Positions 1 to 13,112 of a DNA stretch of 64,000 nucleotides are shown here, in pieces. The DNA comes from Tipula vernalis (lineage: Eukaryota > Arthropoda > Insecta > Diptera > Tipulidae). The stretch is from NCBI GenBank assembly GCA_958295665.1, contig OY282559.1:132783241-132847240 (forward strand). Direction: 5' to 3'. The position numbers were made by a program, and so were the translations under genes. The notes under the pieces are model-generated. The model was not told the DNA's origin, did no database searches, and saw only the letters and a program-made list of their open reading frames with translations. Every line of letters begins with the position of its first letter. The first letter of the stretch is position 1.

Positions 1-367
1 TTGTACTTAAATTTTTATTTGGAATTCCATTTTAATTAAGGAAAAATGGCTCAAAAAAAGTTTGCTTAGTTATTTAAAAAAAAAAAAAATCTAGTGGCTC
101 AATTTTGACAAATGGTTACTCTACATATTTACCTTTATGAATTCGTTAATGTTTTATTATTTTTCGAAATTTTGTAGCTCAATATTTGTATTTGCTCATT
201 TATTTTTTAAGTTGATTACAAAAATTCATATTTGATTGTTCAGACCTGCTTGAAATTTATTACAAATACACCAACTTTTCTCAGTTTTTTAATATTTAAT
301 ACCAGTAGCTCAATCTTTAAAGTCCCTGGTTTTTTTAAAGGTAGTTTCCCTTAACCAGACGGATGGT

Positions 368-2903
368 GCGAAGCATAACATTCTGGTAAAGATTTTATGA
401 GATTAGTTCAATTTTAGTTTTGTTTTAAATGTAGCTCAGTTTTCAATTGTTTATAATAACCTCCAATATTAAAACTATCTATTTGCTTTTATTTGAACAG
501 TAGTACTGAATTATTTGATGTTTCAGATTTTAATCAAGCTGGCGATTTGTAGCTCAATATTTTACCTTGTCATAAATTACTCAATTATTTACCAAATGAA
601 AAATTAGGAATACATATTCAATTATTGCATTATTCTCATTGAATTATTACGTAATATTTCTAAAAATTCTTGTTAATGTCGTATATAGGTTAATGTTGGT
701 CTAGATGTAATGTTTTGTCTTCAGTTCTGCACTGACATAAGAAGGGCGTTTTAACCAGTTCAACTGTTGCTCAGTTTCCTCGTCGGTCCCTTCTTACACT
801 TACCACTTTAATTATCAATTATTTTTCAATGTGCGGTATAATTAATCGTCAGTCTTTCAAGAAAACAAATCTTCAGGTCATCAGTTTTTAAAATCTCACT
901 TCATTACGTACGATAATTTTGAAGAATTTATCCGGCGTCATCCTTAGTCTTTCAAAGAGGGAGTAAATGTTTTATAAGGTTTCGATTTATTTTGTACTTA
1001 AATTTGCAGGAATTGCATATTATTTATCCGCTCAAATTTGAAGATTATTTAATTCCCGGTTTTTTTTAATATGTAGCTCAATGCATATTCAACTTCATAA
1101 ATTGCTCAATTTCTTCTTTAATTGGCTCTCTAAATGTCTACTTGGTCTGAACTTTTACAATTTCCATTGTAATTAAGAATATGACATAAATTTAAAAAAT
1201 GTAGCTCAATTATTAAAAATGTTTATTTGCTCAAATTTTAAGTGATTATATAATACTTGTATATCTTTGATTCAATCTCATAAATTTAAATTAAATGTAC
1301 ATTTGGTTTTATACGTTCCTACTTAGTCTGAACTTGGACGTACTATTGAGCTTCGTTAAAAAGAAACATACGTACATGTTTGTAAACATCGAGAACATGC
1401 AGCTACATCCAACCAAGTTTGTCTAAAACGTATAACAATTTCCAATCTATCGGCAGCAAAGCTGGTTTTCCTTCAAGAAAATAGGTGTGAAGCACTAGGA
1501 ACAATCCGTCACAAAGGGTTCCTCTATTCGATCAGGTGTCATCCATACTCTTTGGATGACTGAGGTAAATATTTAATGAGGTCAATTTTAAATTTTTTAT
1601 GGGTTGATAAATGTTGCTCAATTTTCAAATTTGTAATGCTAGCAGTATTAAAAATATTTATTTTCTCAAAAGTCACTGAGTGTTCAAACGATGATTAGGC
1701 GAAGCATAACATTCTAGTGAAAATTTTATAAGATTAGTTCAATTTTAGTTTTGTTTTAAATGTAGCTCAATTTTTAATTGTTTAATAACCTCCAATAATA
1801 AAACTATCTATTTGTTTTTATTTGAACAGTATTACTGAATTATTTGATGTTTCAGATTTTGATCAAGTTTGCGATTTGTAGCTCAATATTTTACCTTGTC
1901 ATAAATTACTCAATTATTTACCAAATGAAAAATTAGGAATATATTCAATTAGCGCAATTAACGCATTATTAGCGCAGCTGTTGCTCAGTTTCCTCATCGG
2001 TCTCTTCTGACACTTACCACTTTAATTATCAACTATTTTTTAATGTGCGGTAAAATTAATCGTCTGTCTTACAAGAAAACAAATCTCTGAAATTTATTCG
2101 GCATCATTCTTAGTCACGTCCTTAGTCATTCAAAGAGTGGTTAAATATTTTATAAGGTTTCGATTTATCCGTTTATATTTTATCCGTTTAATTTGAAGAT
2201 TATTTATTTACCAGATTTTTATAAATATGTAGCTCAAAGGATATTCAACTTCATAAATTGCTCAATTTCTTCTTTAATTTCTTCTACATCTACAATTTCC
2301 ATTTTAATTAAGAATATAACTTAAATTTAAAAAATGTAGCTCAATTTTTAAAAATATTTATTTGCTCAAATTTGAAGTGATTACCCTTGTATATCTTTGA
2401 TCCAATCTCATTAATTTAAATTAAATGTTCATTTGGTTTTATACGTTCCTACTTAATCTGAATTTGGCCGTACTATTGAGCTTCGATAAAAAGAAAAATA
2501 CGTACATGTTTGTAAACTTTGACAGATTTTGTTTATTTATTACGAGTTGCTCAATATTTAAAAGTAATTGATTTTTTTAAAACAGTACTTCCATCGAGAA
2601 CATGCAGCTACATCCAACCAAGTTTGTCTAAAACGTATAACAATTTCCAATCTATCGGCAGCAAAGTTGGTTTTCCTTCAAGAAAATAAGTGTGAGGCAC
2701 TAGAAACAATATGTCACTGAGGGTTTCTCCATTCTATCGGGCGTCATCCATACTCTTTGGATGACTGAGGTGAATATTTAATGAGGTCAATTTTAAAATG
2801 TTTATGGTTTGATAAATGTTGCTCAATTTTTAAATTTTTAATCCTACCAGAATTAAAAATATTTATTTGCTCAAAGGTCACTGTGTGTTCAAACAATGAT
2901 TAG
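368..2903. repeat. Tandem duplication of a ~1.3-kb unit
   Basis: Two long units follow each other in the same orientation. Unit A (368-1,698) and unit B (1,699 to about 2,903) both open with GCGAAGCATAACATTCT. Both then contain, in the same order, a block at 1,388 / 2,593 beginning CATCGAGAACATGCAGCTAC, a block with TTTGGATGACTGAGGT (1,552 / 2,757) and a closing GTTCAAACRATGATTAGG. They differ by substitutions and indels of up to about 100 bases. A weaker third copy of the TCATTGGATG block lies near 3,515-3,560. Confidence 0.85.
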
Positions 2904-3794
2904 GTGTTATTTTAAGCGGATTAGCGGATGTCATACATATTCACCGTTTAGTTAGGATAAATAATTAGGCCAATTTTAGGTTTCTATTTGTTTGGTTTTA
3001 TACTTCAAAAATCATACGAATCTTAAAACGCTGAAATTATCGTTATCTTTTGGACTTTTGCCGATTTTGCGAAATTTCATGAATTGCTTAATTGTTTCTA
3101 AAACTGCTTGAGAATTACGAAATTTCTAAATTGAGTTTAATTGCAATGAGAAAGAAATATTTGCTTAAGCTCTAAAAAGTCGAGCAACATGGCAAATACA
3201 AATACAAGTATTGTCAAATGAGTCGAAAGTTTTTACAGAAATTTAAGAAAACATTTTTAAAAGCTTCTGATTGGGTTAGCTTAAAACTCAGGACTACCCA
3301 AACATTAGATAAAATAAGTAAAGTCGCGGAATCTTAACCTTAGACATTGAGGTAGAAAACTGCATTGTCACATTATCAGAAAAGTTGGTTTTCCATCTAG
3401 AAGTTGGATTGTGTGGGCTACCACAAACGCTTTGTCTCTAAATAGTAAACTACAGATTAGGATCTATTGTGAGGGTACCTCTTCTTCCATTCCATCGGAC
3501 ATCGTCGACCTTAGTCATTGGATGGTAAGGATAAATATTTAGTGAGGTCAGTTCAAGATTTTTATTGTTTTTATTTTAATTTAAATTCGTAAAAAATTCT
3601 CAATTAGATTGTTGCTCAATTTTTTTTTTAATTTTAAATGCACTACATAGGTTCAAAAATATATATTTGATCAATTTTAAAGAGTAGCTATGATGAACCT
3701 GATCTAGTTTGCGAAAATTTGTAGCTCAACATTTGTCAAATTTTGTTTCTTAAATCGTGATATATTTTTCCACTCATACGAAACAAAAACATTT

Positions 3795-3906
3795 GAAGCA
3801 CGTATTTGATTTAAATAATAAACGAATGAATCTAACTCAATTCGAATAAGAATCTAACACTTGAAGACTCGAACACGTTGGAATCAAATTCACAAATAGC
3901 CACTAA
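3795..3906. mobile_element. MITE copy 1 (partial)
   Basis: The core TTTGATTTAAATAATAAACG, followed by AATTCGAATAAGAATC and ending in CAAATAGCCAC, matches the better preserved copies at 55,645-55,806 and 59,763-59,905. The left inverted repeat is eroded here, so the left border is approximate. It has no coding capacity. The copy sits within the GCTCAA repeat tract. Confidence 0.6.
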
Positions 3907-6900
3907 GATTTGTAGCTTCTCTTGTGAAGACTACAAAAGTTTCTTAGGTGCTTGAGTTGAGACAGGTCTAGGCCTGCCTTTTTGAAGGCAAATAAAACCA
4001 AAATCCTATTTTTGGGTTTTGCTTTAAAGTGTTTAATTATTTCTCCTAGGCAAATTTGAAAAATAGTTGCTCAATTCCTTTGTATAACCCAATTTAGGTA
4101 TTTCGCTTTACATTCACATGGTAAATCTAAATAAAGGTAGAGTTGCTTATTAGCTTTAAATGGTGCTTGAGAAACCTAAAATTTGTCCCAAAGTATATTC
4201 GGAAATATATGTTTAATCCGATTTGCTCAATTTTTTTTAATGGTTTCAATTTTGTGATTAAATTTGATTATTTCGCAACATTCACAGTACAATTCGATAA
4301 GCATGTTGTTTTTTGAAATTATAAAGTTGCCCAAAATCGTCGTACTAATTTCATTGGGTTCGATTAAAAAAAACGGAAGGGCAGAACTTAAAATTGCTAT
4401 GAATGTGGCACACATTAATAAACCATTTTTAAAATATTTTAGTGCCCAATTTTTTTTTTTTTTTTTTACTTAATTTGAGTTGCTGAATTTTTAATTTTAG
4501 TGTGTAGCTCAATTTAATTGAAATGACCAATTAGTATTTTTTTTTGTGCAAACTGAACAAGAAACACAACAAAATAGTAACTTTTAGCTCACTTCAGTTA
4601 AAGGAATATAAATCAATGCCATTTTATTTGAATAGTTCCCAGTAGTCGTATTGTAGACCGATAGACGTAAGGTGCCTTTTGAAATCTCAAATTTTTACAT
4701 GGTTCGACTATATAAACAAATATACTACATTGAACCATTTTTTTTTTAATTTGCTCAAACTAACTGGTAATCAGAAGATCAATTTAACTATAAATTTAGT
4801 TTTCTATTTTAACTAGGATGGGCTCTGCGGAATTTTGCGGTCTAACTAAAAATGAATTGGTTTAAAATCCGCGTTAATCAGTTTGGCGAAAAGTATTTTT
4901 ACAATTTTATAGGTTCTCCGATTTTTGTTACTTCGAGTTGCTTAGCTGTTTTAAAATGTTGAGCTCCATTGTGCCAAAGAATTAGTTGGAAAATTAACTG
5001 ATTATTTCGCAATATTTATATTGCATGTTGATGCGCTAATGTGTCCTGCTGTAACTATAAAGTTGCTCAATATCTTCGATCCAAATATAAAATTATATTT
5101 GAATCGAAGATATTTTGGTTTATTTAAATTCTTACGTATTTAAATTTATACATTTTTACTGAACTCGCTCAAACTTTTATAAAACGCCAAGTTGCTCAAA
5201 ACCGTCGATACAAATTTGATTTCGATTACCTAAATAAAATTCAAGAATTGAACAGTAAATAAAAAAAATACGTTTCATCGTTCAAATTTGGTGTACAAAA
5301 CTCAGCAAAATATTTGTTTTTAATTTAGTTTTCGACCTTTAGCTCAAAATTGTCCAAATTTGCCTAATTCTAATTTCCAATTTTAGTGTAATATAATTGA
5401 AGCAGATCGACTTTAAAAATGTTAAATTGTTGTGTTTAAGCTTGATTTCTTTTATCTGATAGGGTGCCAGCTTTAAGTTTGCTTGCATTGGGAACTATAC
5501 TTATATTTAGTTGCTGCTGATTTTTGTCGCTTTTTCCGAGTTGCTCATTTTTTTCGATCAGATTATTTCTTAAAATTTCAATAAACCATACAATTTCTTA
5601 AAATTTTCTTTGGAAATATATTTGAACTCGAACAGAGAAAAACGGATGAAACATTTCAAATTTAAATTAGTTTCTTTTGCAATTATTTGCTCAAACCTAG
5701 TTAGTACATTCGTTGGTTTTTGCTCAATTTGAAGTGGCTCAAATTTAAAAAGTTTGCTCAAATTTATTATATTTTCTGGATCTTAATTATAATATTATGT
5801 AAGACGCCCAATTATGTTTGTAAACATAATGTTAATTTAAGTATCTTTTGCTTGTAGATAAATTATTACCCAGAATTTGTTGCTTAATTAAAGTTGCTTA
5901 AAATTTGGAATGACAAATGCAATTTTAAGTTCAAGAAATTCAGAAGGGTATCTTAAAATTTTCGATCTTTTCGAAATAATTTGTAGCTCAATTTAGTTAA
6001 ATAGGTATTTATTGTTGTCTTGTAAAACCATAAAATTGATTAAAATTTTCTTTGCAAACAAGCGAACAGAGAGAAAGATAAAGCGTTAAGATTTTAGTTT
6101 GTATGCTTACAAATATGCTGAAACATGGTGATTTAACTCGTTTGTTATTATTTACATCTTTAACCGAAGGGATGGCAAAATTTTTTTTTTTCCAACAAGT
6201 GTATTTGAGTTTGGAAATGTTTGAAGTTTGCGTAAATGTATTTTACACTGATGATTAATTAAATTTTATATTTAATAGCTCATAATTTCCTCGATTCTTT
6301 TTTTGTATAACTGTATTTTATTTTGCTCACTTTTATTGCAGGATTGTTTATGATTCGCTCTACTTACCTTGTGTTACCCACTTAGATATAGGCACTTATG
6401 TCGTCTTCTTAAAACACAAAGTAGCTCAAAATATTAAGAAAAATCATTTTCGTCCAAATGTAATATTTGCTCAATTTAGGCAAATATTTGATTAACCCGC
6501 TTTTCGCTTATAATTTTCCTAAATCCTCCAAAATTCGAGTTGCTCAATATTTTCCTGAAGGCGTGGTAGTTTTGTAGTTTCTTAAGAACAACTTAATTAG
6601 TTTTTACATTTTACAAATAGCTCAAAATTTCTTGACTTTTGTTACTTAATTAGTGTTGCTCAACCTATTTAAAGAATCAATTGCTATAAATTTTCTACAT
6701 ATCGTGTAAAACCAACAAGAAAAAACCAATCTTTAATTATTTGTTTTAAATGATGGCCCAAACTTTTAAGGTTTGCTTAAAATCAATCAGTTTCGTAAAA
6801 TTAGCTCTATAAAAGAAATATTGCCTAATTTATTTGAAAAAGTATTCGTGGTTATATTTACGTTATTTTCCAGTTAGATTGCATTTAGAAAATTGTTCAG

Positions 6901-7499
6901 AAAATTCAACTTCAGTTTCCTAACAGAAAAAAGCTTAAAAATTAATTTAAAAAAATGTTGAAGCGGCTTAAAACTTTGTTGTAATAGATTTTCACTTCTG
7001 AATTTGGTTTGAATGTTTTATAGTTTAATTTCAAAATTGTACTAAAATTTATGGGAAAAATATTAGAGGGTAACAAAACTGGCACAATTGAAATAAAATC
7101 TTTTTTCTTTGCATTCAGATGAAGAATTGTATTCCTACGTGAATATGAGTTGCTCAATTTGTTTAAATTGCTTAGCTTAATTTACACTTGACATATGTAA
7201 TTTCAGTACGATTTTTGTAAATGTCTTAAATCATTTTTATTATATTTATGGTATATAGCGAAATTATTATTCAGATTGTGTTGCTTAATTGGAGTTGCTC
7301 AAAATTTGAGATTCTCCAACATTAATTTTTTACCATCGATTTTTCGGGAGGATACTAAACAGTTGGAATTCCAAACTGAAATTCATCAGTTGAAACATAT
7401 TTGGAAGCAGCAACAACAATACTAACATTGTTTATAATTAAATTTCCAGAAATCTAATTAAGTAAGCGAAGAAACCCGCTAAGATTAATATATTAAACA

Positions 7500-9594
7500 G
7501 AAAATAATTAATCAACCTCCACACCCGCACACGTGTTGTATGTTTACCCCCTAAGCAAATGGGTTAAACCTCGTATACAATCCAAAAAAAAAAAAAAAAA
7601 AAAAAAACATCAAACGACAAAACGTATTTTGGTTGCTAAGTTAAAAACAAAACATGAAGAAAACAAAGGCAACACATAAAAAGCATTGAAAAGCTTCAAA
7701 ACAATATAACGAAATTAACGTTTTGTTTTTTGTTTGTCAAAATTCACTCTATTGTCTCTTGGTATATGTATAGCATATACGTATGTATGTATTCCGTGTA
7801 TACGTATATCTATTATGTATAAATATATATATATATATACGACAAAGATCTTAAGATGTAACATAAAAATGCGTGATTATGTGACAAAAACATTTTTTTT
7901 TTTTATGTTGTTTTAATGAAATTAACATAACTTAAATTTTGTTGAATTTAAGATGAAATGAAAAGAAAAGAAAAAACAATTTTACTTTTCGTCTTTTATG
8001 ATGTTGTTGTTGTTGTCGTTGTGTATTTGTTTTAATTTTTGGGGTTGTATGTGTGTGCAAAATTCTGCTCTGCTATTGCTTCCAACTCATTGAAAAATAA
8101 TGTAACTTTTCTTTATATTTTGCTGTGTGTGATGATGTTGGGTGGAGGGGTTGAGTGATTTTTTTATCCTATTTTACTTTCTCGTGCGCTGCTGCTTATT
8201 AAATGAAGAGTTGTGTGTTAATTGTTACTTGGGTATACGTACATACGAGTATATATGTACATATACAAGGCTTTTGTATGTATATAAAGAGAGTACATTA
8301 AGTCTCTGTATTTTTTCAAAAATGTCTTTATATATTTATGTTTGTTGTTGAGTAAGATCACTTAATTATTTGTATTATTAGTGACATACAAACACACATT
8401 GAAAATTTGTATACATTATACGATTTTATTTGAATGCCTTTATATATTGATGTCAAGGAGTTGACTGTGGAATTAGAATAATTGTAGCACATTTTCAAGT
8501 GTCTTATTTGTGTTTGGCGTACAAATATGCACAATATTTTAAAACCACCCGTTTCTCATAGGGTTATATTCATCATAGAATTATTTATTAAGTGTATACT
8601 AGAGTACAACAAAAAGGAAAATTAACTTTCTTATTTTCGCTTTTCATTTTTTTTTTTTTTTTTGTATTTTCAAAAAAAGTAAAACATTTTTAATTAACAT
8701 TAAAATTTTTTTTTTTTTTTGTTATTTTAATTTGAGAACATCGTCATCATCGTCGCACAGTCGATATACGAAAGTCCAGGCAGAGAAGAAAGGATGTACA
8801 TAATGAGGTGGTGGATGGGTGTGTGTGTGTGTGTGTGCATAACAATTTATTATAAAATCAAAAAAAAAATTGCTTTTTATTTTCATTGTTTTTGAAGATA
8901 ATAAATGGAAATTTTAAATATTGATTTTCATGTTTTGCCAAAGATTTTCCCTTGAACTATTTTTTTTTTTTTTTGGTTGATTGTAAAATGATGAACTTTT
9001 TTTTTTTTTTTTGTTTTCAAAATGTTTTAAATAAAAATTATTATTATTTTTGGTCGTTTGAGTGTAAAGCTTTTCTCGTTCGTAAGGAAAAATGTATATG
9101 CTTTCTCAAGCTTTTTGTTTGTTAAATTATGAACTTTCTATTGTTATACAAAAGAAAATGATTTCTTTTTTAATTTGTTCTGAGGGAATTTGTTAGTTTT
9201 AAAGTTTTGACATCAATTTTGTTTTTTTTTTCTGTTATGTAATGTGAATGGGAATATAATTTTTGAAAGCTTTATTAAAATAAATTTTTGTGTATAAAGT
9301 TTGATTAAAAAAAATGTATTTTTAGAGTTGGTTAAAGTTTAGTTTCTGGTGATTTTTTTTTATTATTAAATTTGCATATGAATTTTGATGGTAATGGTAA
9401 ATATGTAACCCAATTTTTTTGCTGACAATTTTTTTTCTTTTTTTGTGTATGAAATATGAATGTCCTCATACATGAAGAGTCTGTTCAAATGTAATTTGAA
9501 ATAATTGTTGCTGTGATATTGATTTTAAAGCAGCTTGGTGATTGCAGATTACTCAGCTAATTTGATTCAGGAACAACAATCAACGCCGCAGGAA
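7500..9594. other. Non-coding AT-rich stretch with microsatellites
   Basis: No gene is supported here. The stretch holds poly-T runs (near 7,890, 8,650, 8,708, 8,961 and 8,998), a poly-A run near 7,585, and tracts of GTATGTATGT and ATATATAT type. The ORFs at 7,734-7,916 and 8,142-8,351 are low-complexity translations of these tracts. Confidence 0.7.
8817..8838. repeat. (GT)n microsatellite
   Basis: An uninterrupted GT dinucleotide run of about nine to ten units, in a G-rich local context (GGTGGTGGATGG immediately before it). Confidence 0.9.
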
Positions 9595-10045
9595 AATATT
9601 TGTATGGCGAAATACACCCCATTTTCAATATGAATTAAATCCGCGACATCAAATTTTTTTTTTAAATGAAGAAATTTCGCGAGGATTTAATTCAGTTTTT
9701 AGAAGTTAAATATCGCGGATTTATTTGATATCGGCGAAATTAATTCATTTTCTAAATGAATTTAACTCCGATGATAAATATGAATTTATTCCGCCACAAA
9801 TACAAAAGTGAAAAGTTTCACATATTTTACACCTTCATGAGATAAAAACCTTCATAAGTAAATTAAACTAATAACTGTTTATTTCTATTGTTTTTCGTTG
9901 CGAATTAAATTCATTATTAAAAATGGAATTAATTTCGCGCGGATTTGATTCAGTTTTTTAAAAACATTGATGTCACGGAATTAAATCATAATTAAAAATG
10001 AATTAATTTCATTCGGCAGAATTAAATCTTGCGGACTTAATTCCT
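9595..10045. repeat. Degenerate TTTAATTCCGCG-type repeat
   Basis: Variants of ATTAAATCCGCG and its complement GCGGATTTAATTC recur about ten times in both orientations within 450 bases (for example near 9,635, 9,680, 9,715, 9,785, 9,945 and 10,020). CpG is locally enriched compared with the flanks. No coding potential was seen. Confidence 0.6.
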
Positions 10046-10374
10046 CGAGTTATATGCATTCATTGCCCGCATCCATCAACAAATCATTAAAAAGGACAGT
10101 TATTAGAATTGATTTTAGGGACCAAATCTACAAAATTTTAAAACGAAGTGAAAAAAAAATGTCAACTGTTATTTGATCAGAATCTGGCCCTAGGGGAGGT
10201 AATAACAATAGGCTCAATATCGACAAGATATTTCCTTAAGGAAGGATACCATGAATGGTCATGGTAGTGCTATTGAATAAAATGTCCATTGGCCCATTTA
10301 AAATATCGAAACCGCCAGTTTTATTTTAAATTTATTTTCTTTTATTACCCTTTTGTAACCCGGACTTTAAAATA

Positions 10375-10402
10375 AAAAGTACTCGGCTACCCGAGTACTT
10401 TT
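10375..10402. repeat. Short perfect hairpin
   Basis: AAAAGTACTCGG, a 4-base loop (CTAC), then CCGAGTACTTTT: a perfect 12-bp inverted repeat. It lies upstream of the non-LTR element and has no known role. Confidence 0.7.
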
Positions 10403-10789
10403 AAACTCGCGTCATTTGGATACTCTCCCATGCTTCCTTGTGCGGTTATGTTTTGAATGGAAACAAAATCAACCAAATCTCTGGTAAAACGATTGACAAA
10501 ATTTAAGAGAGATTTCTAAAATATGTGAAGTGTTTTACTCGAGTGGGTATGACTAATGGCCTGCACTTTTATCCTGCTGGGTGTGTTTCAATAGGGTAGC
10601 CGTTGACCGTTTATAGCCAATTATAAATTAGTTTATACTCCAATGTTACAACTGTGTAGCAACTATCAACTGTCTCTAGTTTACCTCCACTCGGTAGCAC
10701 CTGGGCAACGTTTGTTTTGCATTTTTAATGTATCACAACGGCTGAACTTCTAGAGGCGAGTGTAATAACACTATAAACAACAAAACGCA

Positions 10790-11060
10790 ATGGATAAAAC
10801 AAACAAGGAAATTAATACCCTAGGTGCCAGACCTGATGTTCAGGAAAATCCACTCTCTCCGGACGTCGGTCCCATGGATTCTAGGGGGGACCAAACATTG
10901 CTCCAAAATTCTAATGAAACCATAAATAAGCTGAGCGATATCAACGCTTAAAAGAGTAACGAGGAACAACTTTCATTCCGAAGGGGCTCCATTACAATCA
11001 GATCACCAATACAAAAAATATTTGCAAACAACGCAGTCTCCTCTGAAAAAGTAATTTTTA
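10790..11060 (+). pseudogene. Possible N-terminal remnant of a non-LTR ORF1
   Basis: An ATG at 10,790 opens a 53-codon frame that ends at TAA (10,949). Beyond it the same frame stays protein-like (RRGSITIRSPIQKIFANN) to about 11,060. It precedes the Jockey-type ORF1 at 11,713 and may be its original or a nested ORF1 N-terminus, separated from the rest by the palindrome at 11,321-11,695. There is no diagnostic domain, so the assignment rests on position and composition only. Confidence 0.35.
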
Positions 11061-11320
11061 TATGATTTTTAATATGTTCCGAGGATTGTAGTAAGAGAAT
11101 TCAATCCAGTTTCGAACTGATGAGCTTATGATTATGAAAAAATCAATCTTCCCATCAGGCCGCGGCGACTGGACGGATTATACCACAATTTACATTCTAT
11201 ATATACAGAATGTATTGTGCATTTAAGTACTAGCGAATCATACTAATACAGATGAAATCTCTTACAATTTTCCTCTTCACGATATTCACAACACAGCTCT
11301 ATTTCTGTGTAAGCAAATTT

Positions 11321-11695
11321 TTACTTTTTTCAATATTTTGTTGAATGTTAATTAATTCATGTAATATGTAATACGCTACCGGTGATTAGACCTTTTTAAA
11401 TGTGTTTTTATTAACACTAGAAGTATATTAGTATTTACGAACGATAATTCAACGATACCGACTAATAGACAGAATTCTATTTATTTAATTTTTAAATTTT
11501 TATAATAAAAATTTAAAAATTAAATAAATAGAATTCTGTCTATTAGTCGGTATCGTTGAATTATCGTTCGTAAATACTAATACACTTCTAGTGTTAGTAA
11601 AAACACATTTAAAAAGGTCTAATCACCGGTAGCGTATTAGATATTACATGAATTAATTAACATTCAACAAAATATTGAAAAAAGTGAAAAAGTAA
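11321..11695. repeat. 375-bp near-perfect palindrome
   Basis: The left arm (about 11,321-11,505) and right arm (about 11,511-11,695) are reverse complements over some 185 bases with very few differences. Shared landmarks are CGATACCGACTAATAGACAG in the left arm against CTGTCTATTAGTCGGTATCG in the right, and TAATCACCGGTAGCG (right) against CGCTACCGGTGATTA (left). The centre is AT-rich and almost loopless. No ORF lies inside. It may be a foldback element or an inverted duplication; obvious target-site duplications were not found. Confidence 0.85.
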
Positions 11696-11712
11696 CTTCA
11701 TTATCAGAACAA

Positions 11713-13112
11713 ATGCCGAGTACATCAACAAACATTATAAACAGCGAGGAGCTGTTAAATAAATTTCAAAAAATGGAGAAACTAATCGCGCAGCTGAGCA
11801 ATGAAATTGCTGAACTTAAGAGAGAAAACTGTACACTAAAAGAAAAGGTTAAAAATAGCATAGCTGAGGATTCAGCACGAGTTAACAATCTTTCTTCCAA
11901 CCATATTCAGCCATCATCCAGTCAACATGAACATTCAAATAATTCCAACTGGTTGCTGCGGCAATTTCCAGTTTTTCAACAAAATAATAGATTCAGTGCT
12001 CTGAGTCAAACGGATTATTGCACAGATGAGGAAGAACTGGAAAAAGAAGTTTCCAGTGCTGATAACAGAAATGCTAGGAAACGCAGGCGCACAAAAACGA
12101 AAACTCACAAATTGTGAACAATAACACTGAACAGAAAAACCCAAAAATACCACTGCCTCCACCCATTACTGTGTACAATATCAAAAATTTCGAACTGTTT
12201 CGACTAAAAGTAATAAAAACCACTAGTGAATCAACTAATTTTAAGGCGCTTTCAAATAATGACATTAAAATTACCTTTCAAAATGAAAATGATTACAGAA
12301 CTGTCAAAAAATTTCTGGAAGAATTAAAAAAAGAACCCAGCAACCAATCAGAAAATATAGAATATCACACCTACCAGCTGAAGAGCGAAAAGGCTTATAG
12401 AGTGGTTATCAGAGGCTTAGAAAAAATGGGACATGAAGTCGCAGGTATTACTAATATATACAAAATGGTCACAACTAATGGTGTAAAAGAAAGGAAACAC
12501 TTTCCATTGTTTTACATCGACTGAAAACAAAAAGACACCAATAAAGAAGTATACAACATCAAGAAACTTGCGTACTGTATAGTTAAAATTGAGCCACCTA
12601 ACAAGACAAGGGACATTCCACAATGTACAAATTGTCAACAACTTGGACATACCAAGAGTTTTTGCTATCGCCAAACCAAATGAGTTAAATGTGCTGGAGA
12701 TCATCACACGACAAAATGCCAAAAACAACCAGATATCGCGCCTTCATGTGCTCTTTGTCAACGACATACTGCAAATTATAAAGAATGCTGTGTATATCAG
12801 AACAAAATTAAAAGTCAACAGAATAATAGAACAAGAGTAGTACAGCGATTACAAACCAAAGCTGCTAAACCACAAACAACAATCACACCATCCACAGTTG
12901 GATTATCCAATGCGCAAATCACCAAATTATCTGCTGATGAATCAAACCAAAACAACAAACACATAGAAGTTAATAACGAGTCTAATAACTTTGAAATTAT
13001 TAAAAAGCTTAGTCAAATTCAACAGACACTTGATCACTTAACAGAAAGGGTGGCAAAACTAGAAATTAATTTCTATCCGCCTAGCAAAAAAAGTCAGCAT
13101 ACACACAAATGA
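11713..13112 (+). pseudogene. Jockey-type ORF1 (gag-like RNA-binding protein), disabled
   Basis: The protein would bind element RNA. The N-terminal 134 residues contain a coiled-coil-like segment (LLNKFQKMEKLIAQLSNEIA) and a basic stretch (KRRRTKTKTHK). A frameshift near 12,114 leads to the PRE_C2HC-type region (PPPITVYNIKNF ... YRVVIRGL). After that come CCHC knuckles: CTNCQQLGHTKSFC, CAGDHHTTKC and CALCQRHTANYKECC, about 12,620-12,790. Lesions are the frameshift at about 12,114 and in-frame TGA codons at 12,522 and 12,681. The frame then stays open to TGA at 13,110-13,112, which overlaps the ORF2 ATG. The order of parts matches I/Jockey-superfamily ORF1 proteins. Confidence 0.85.

Larger units (their letters stand above)
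1..7500. repeat. Degenerate GCTCAA-core repeat tract
   Basis: The tract carries dozens of copies of a short core (GTAGCTCAATTT, TTGCTCAATTT) spaced irregularly, roughly every 50 to 150 bases, in AT-rich filler. Copies are diverged and no reading frame of gene quality crosses the region; the short ORFs at 4,227-4,473, 5,570-5,761 and 6,942-7,157 have low-complexity composition and no recognisable motif. It behaves like an old expanded repeat in an intron or intergenic space rather than a simple satellite, because the spacing is not constant. The function, if any, is unknown. Confidence 0.7.

Noticed and set aside
11935..12728. Three - strand ORFs opposite the Jockey ORF1
   Set aside because: They are shadows of the + strand ORF1 with its zinc knuckles.
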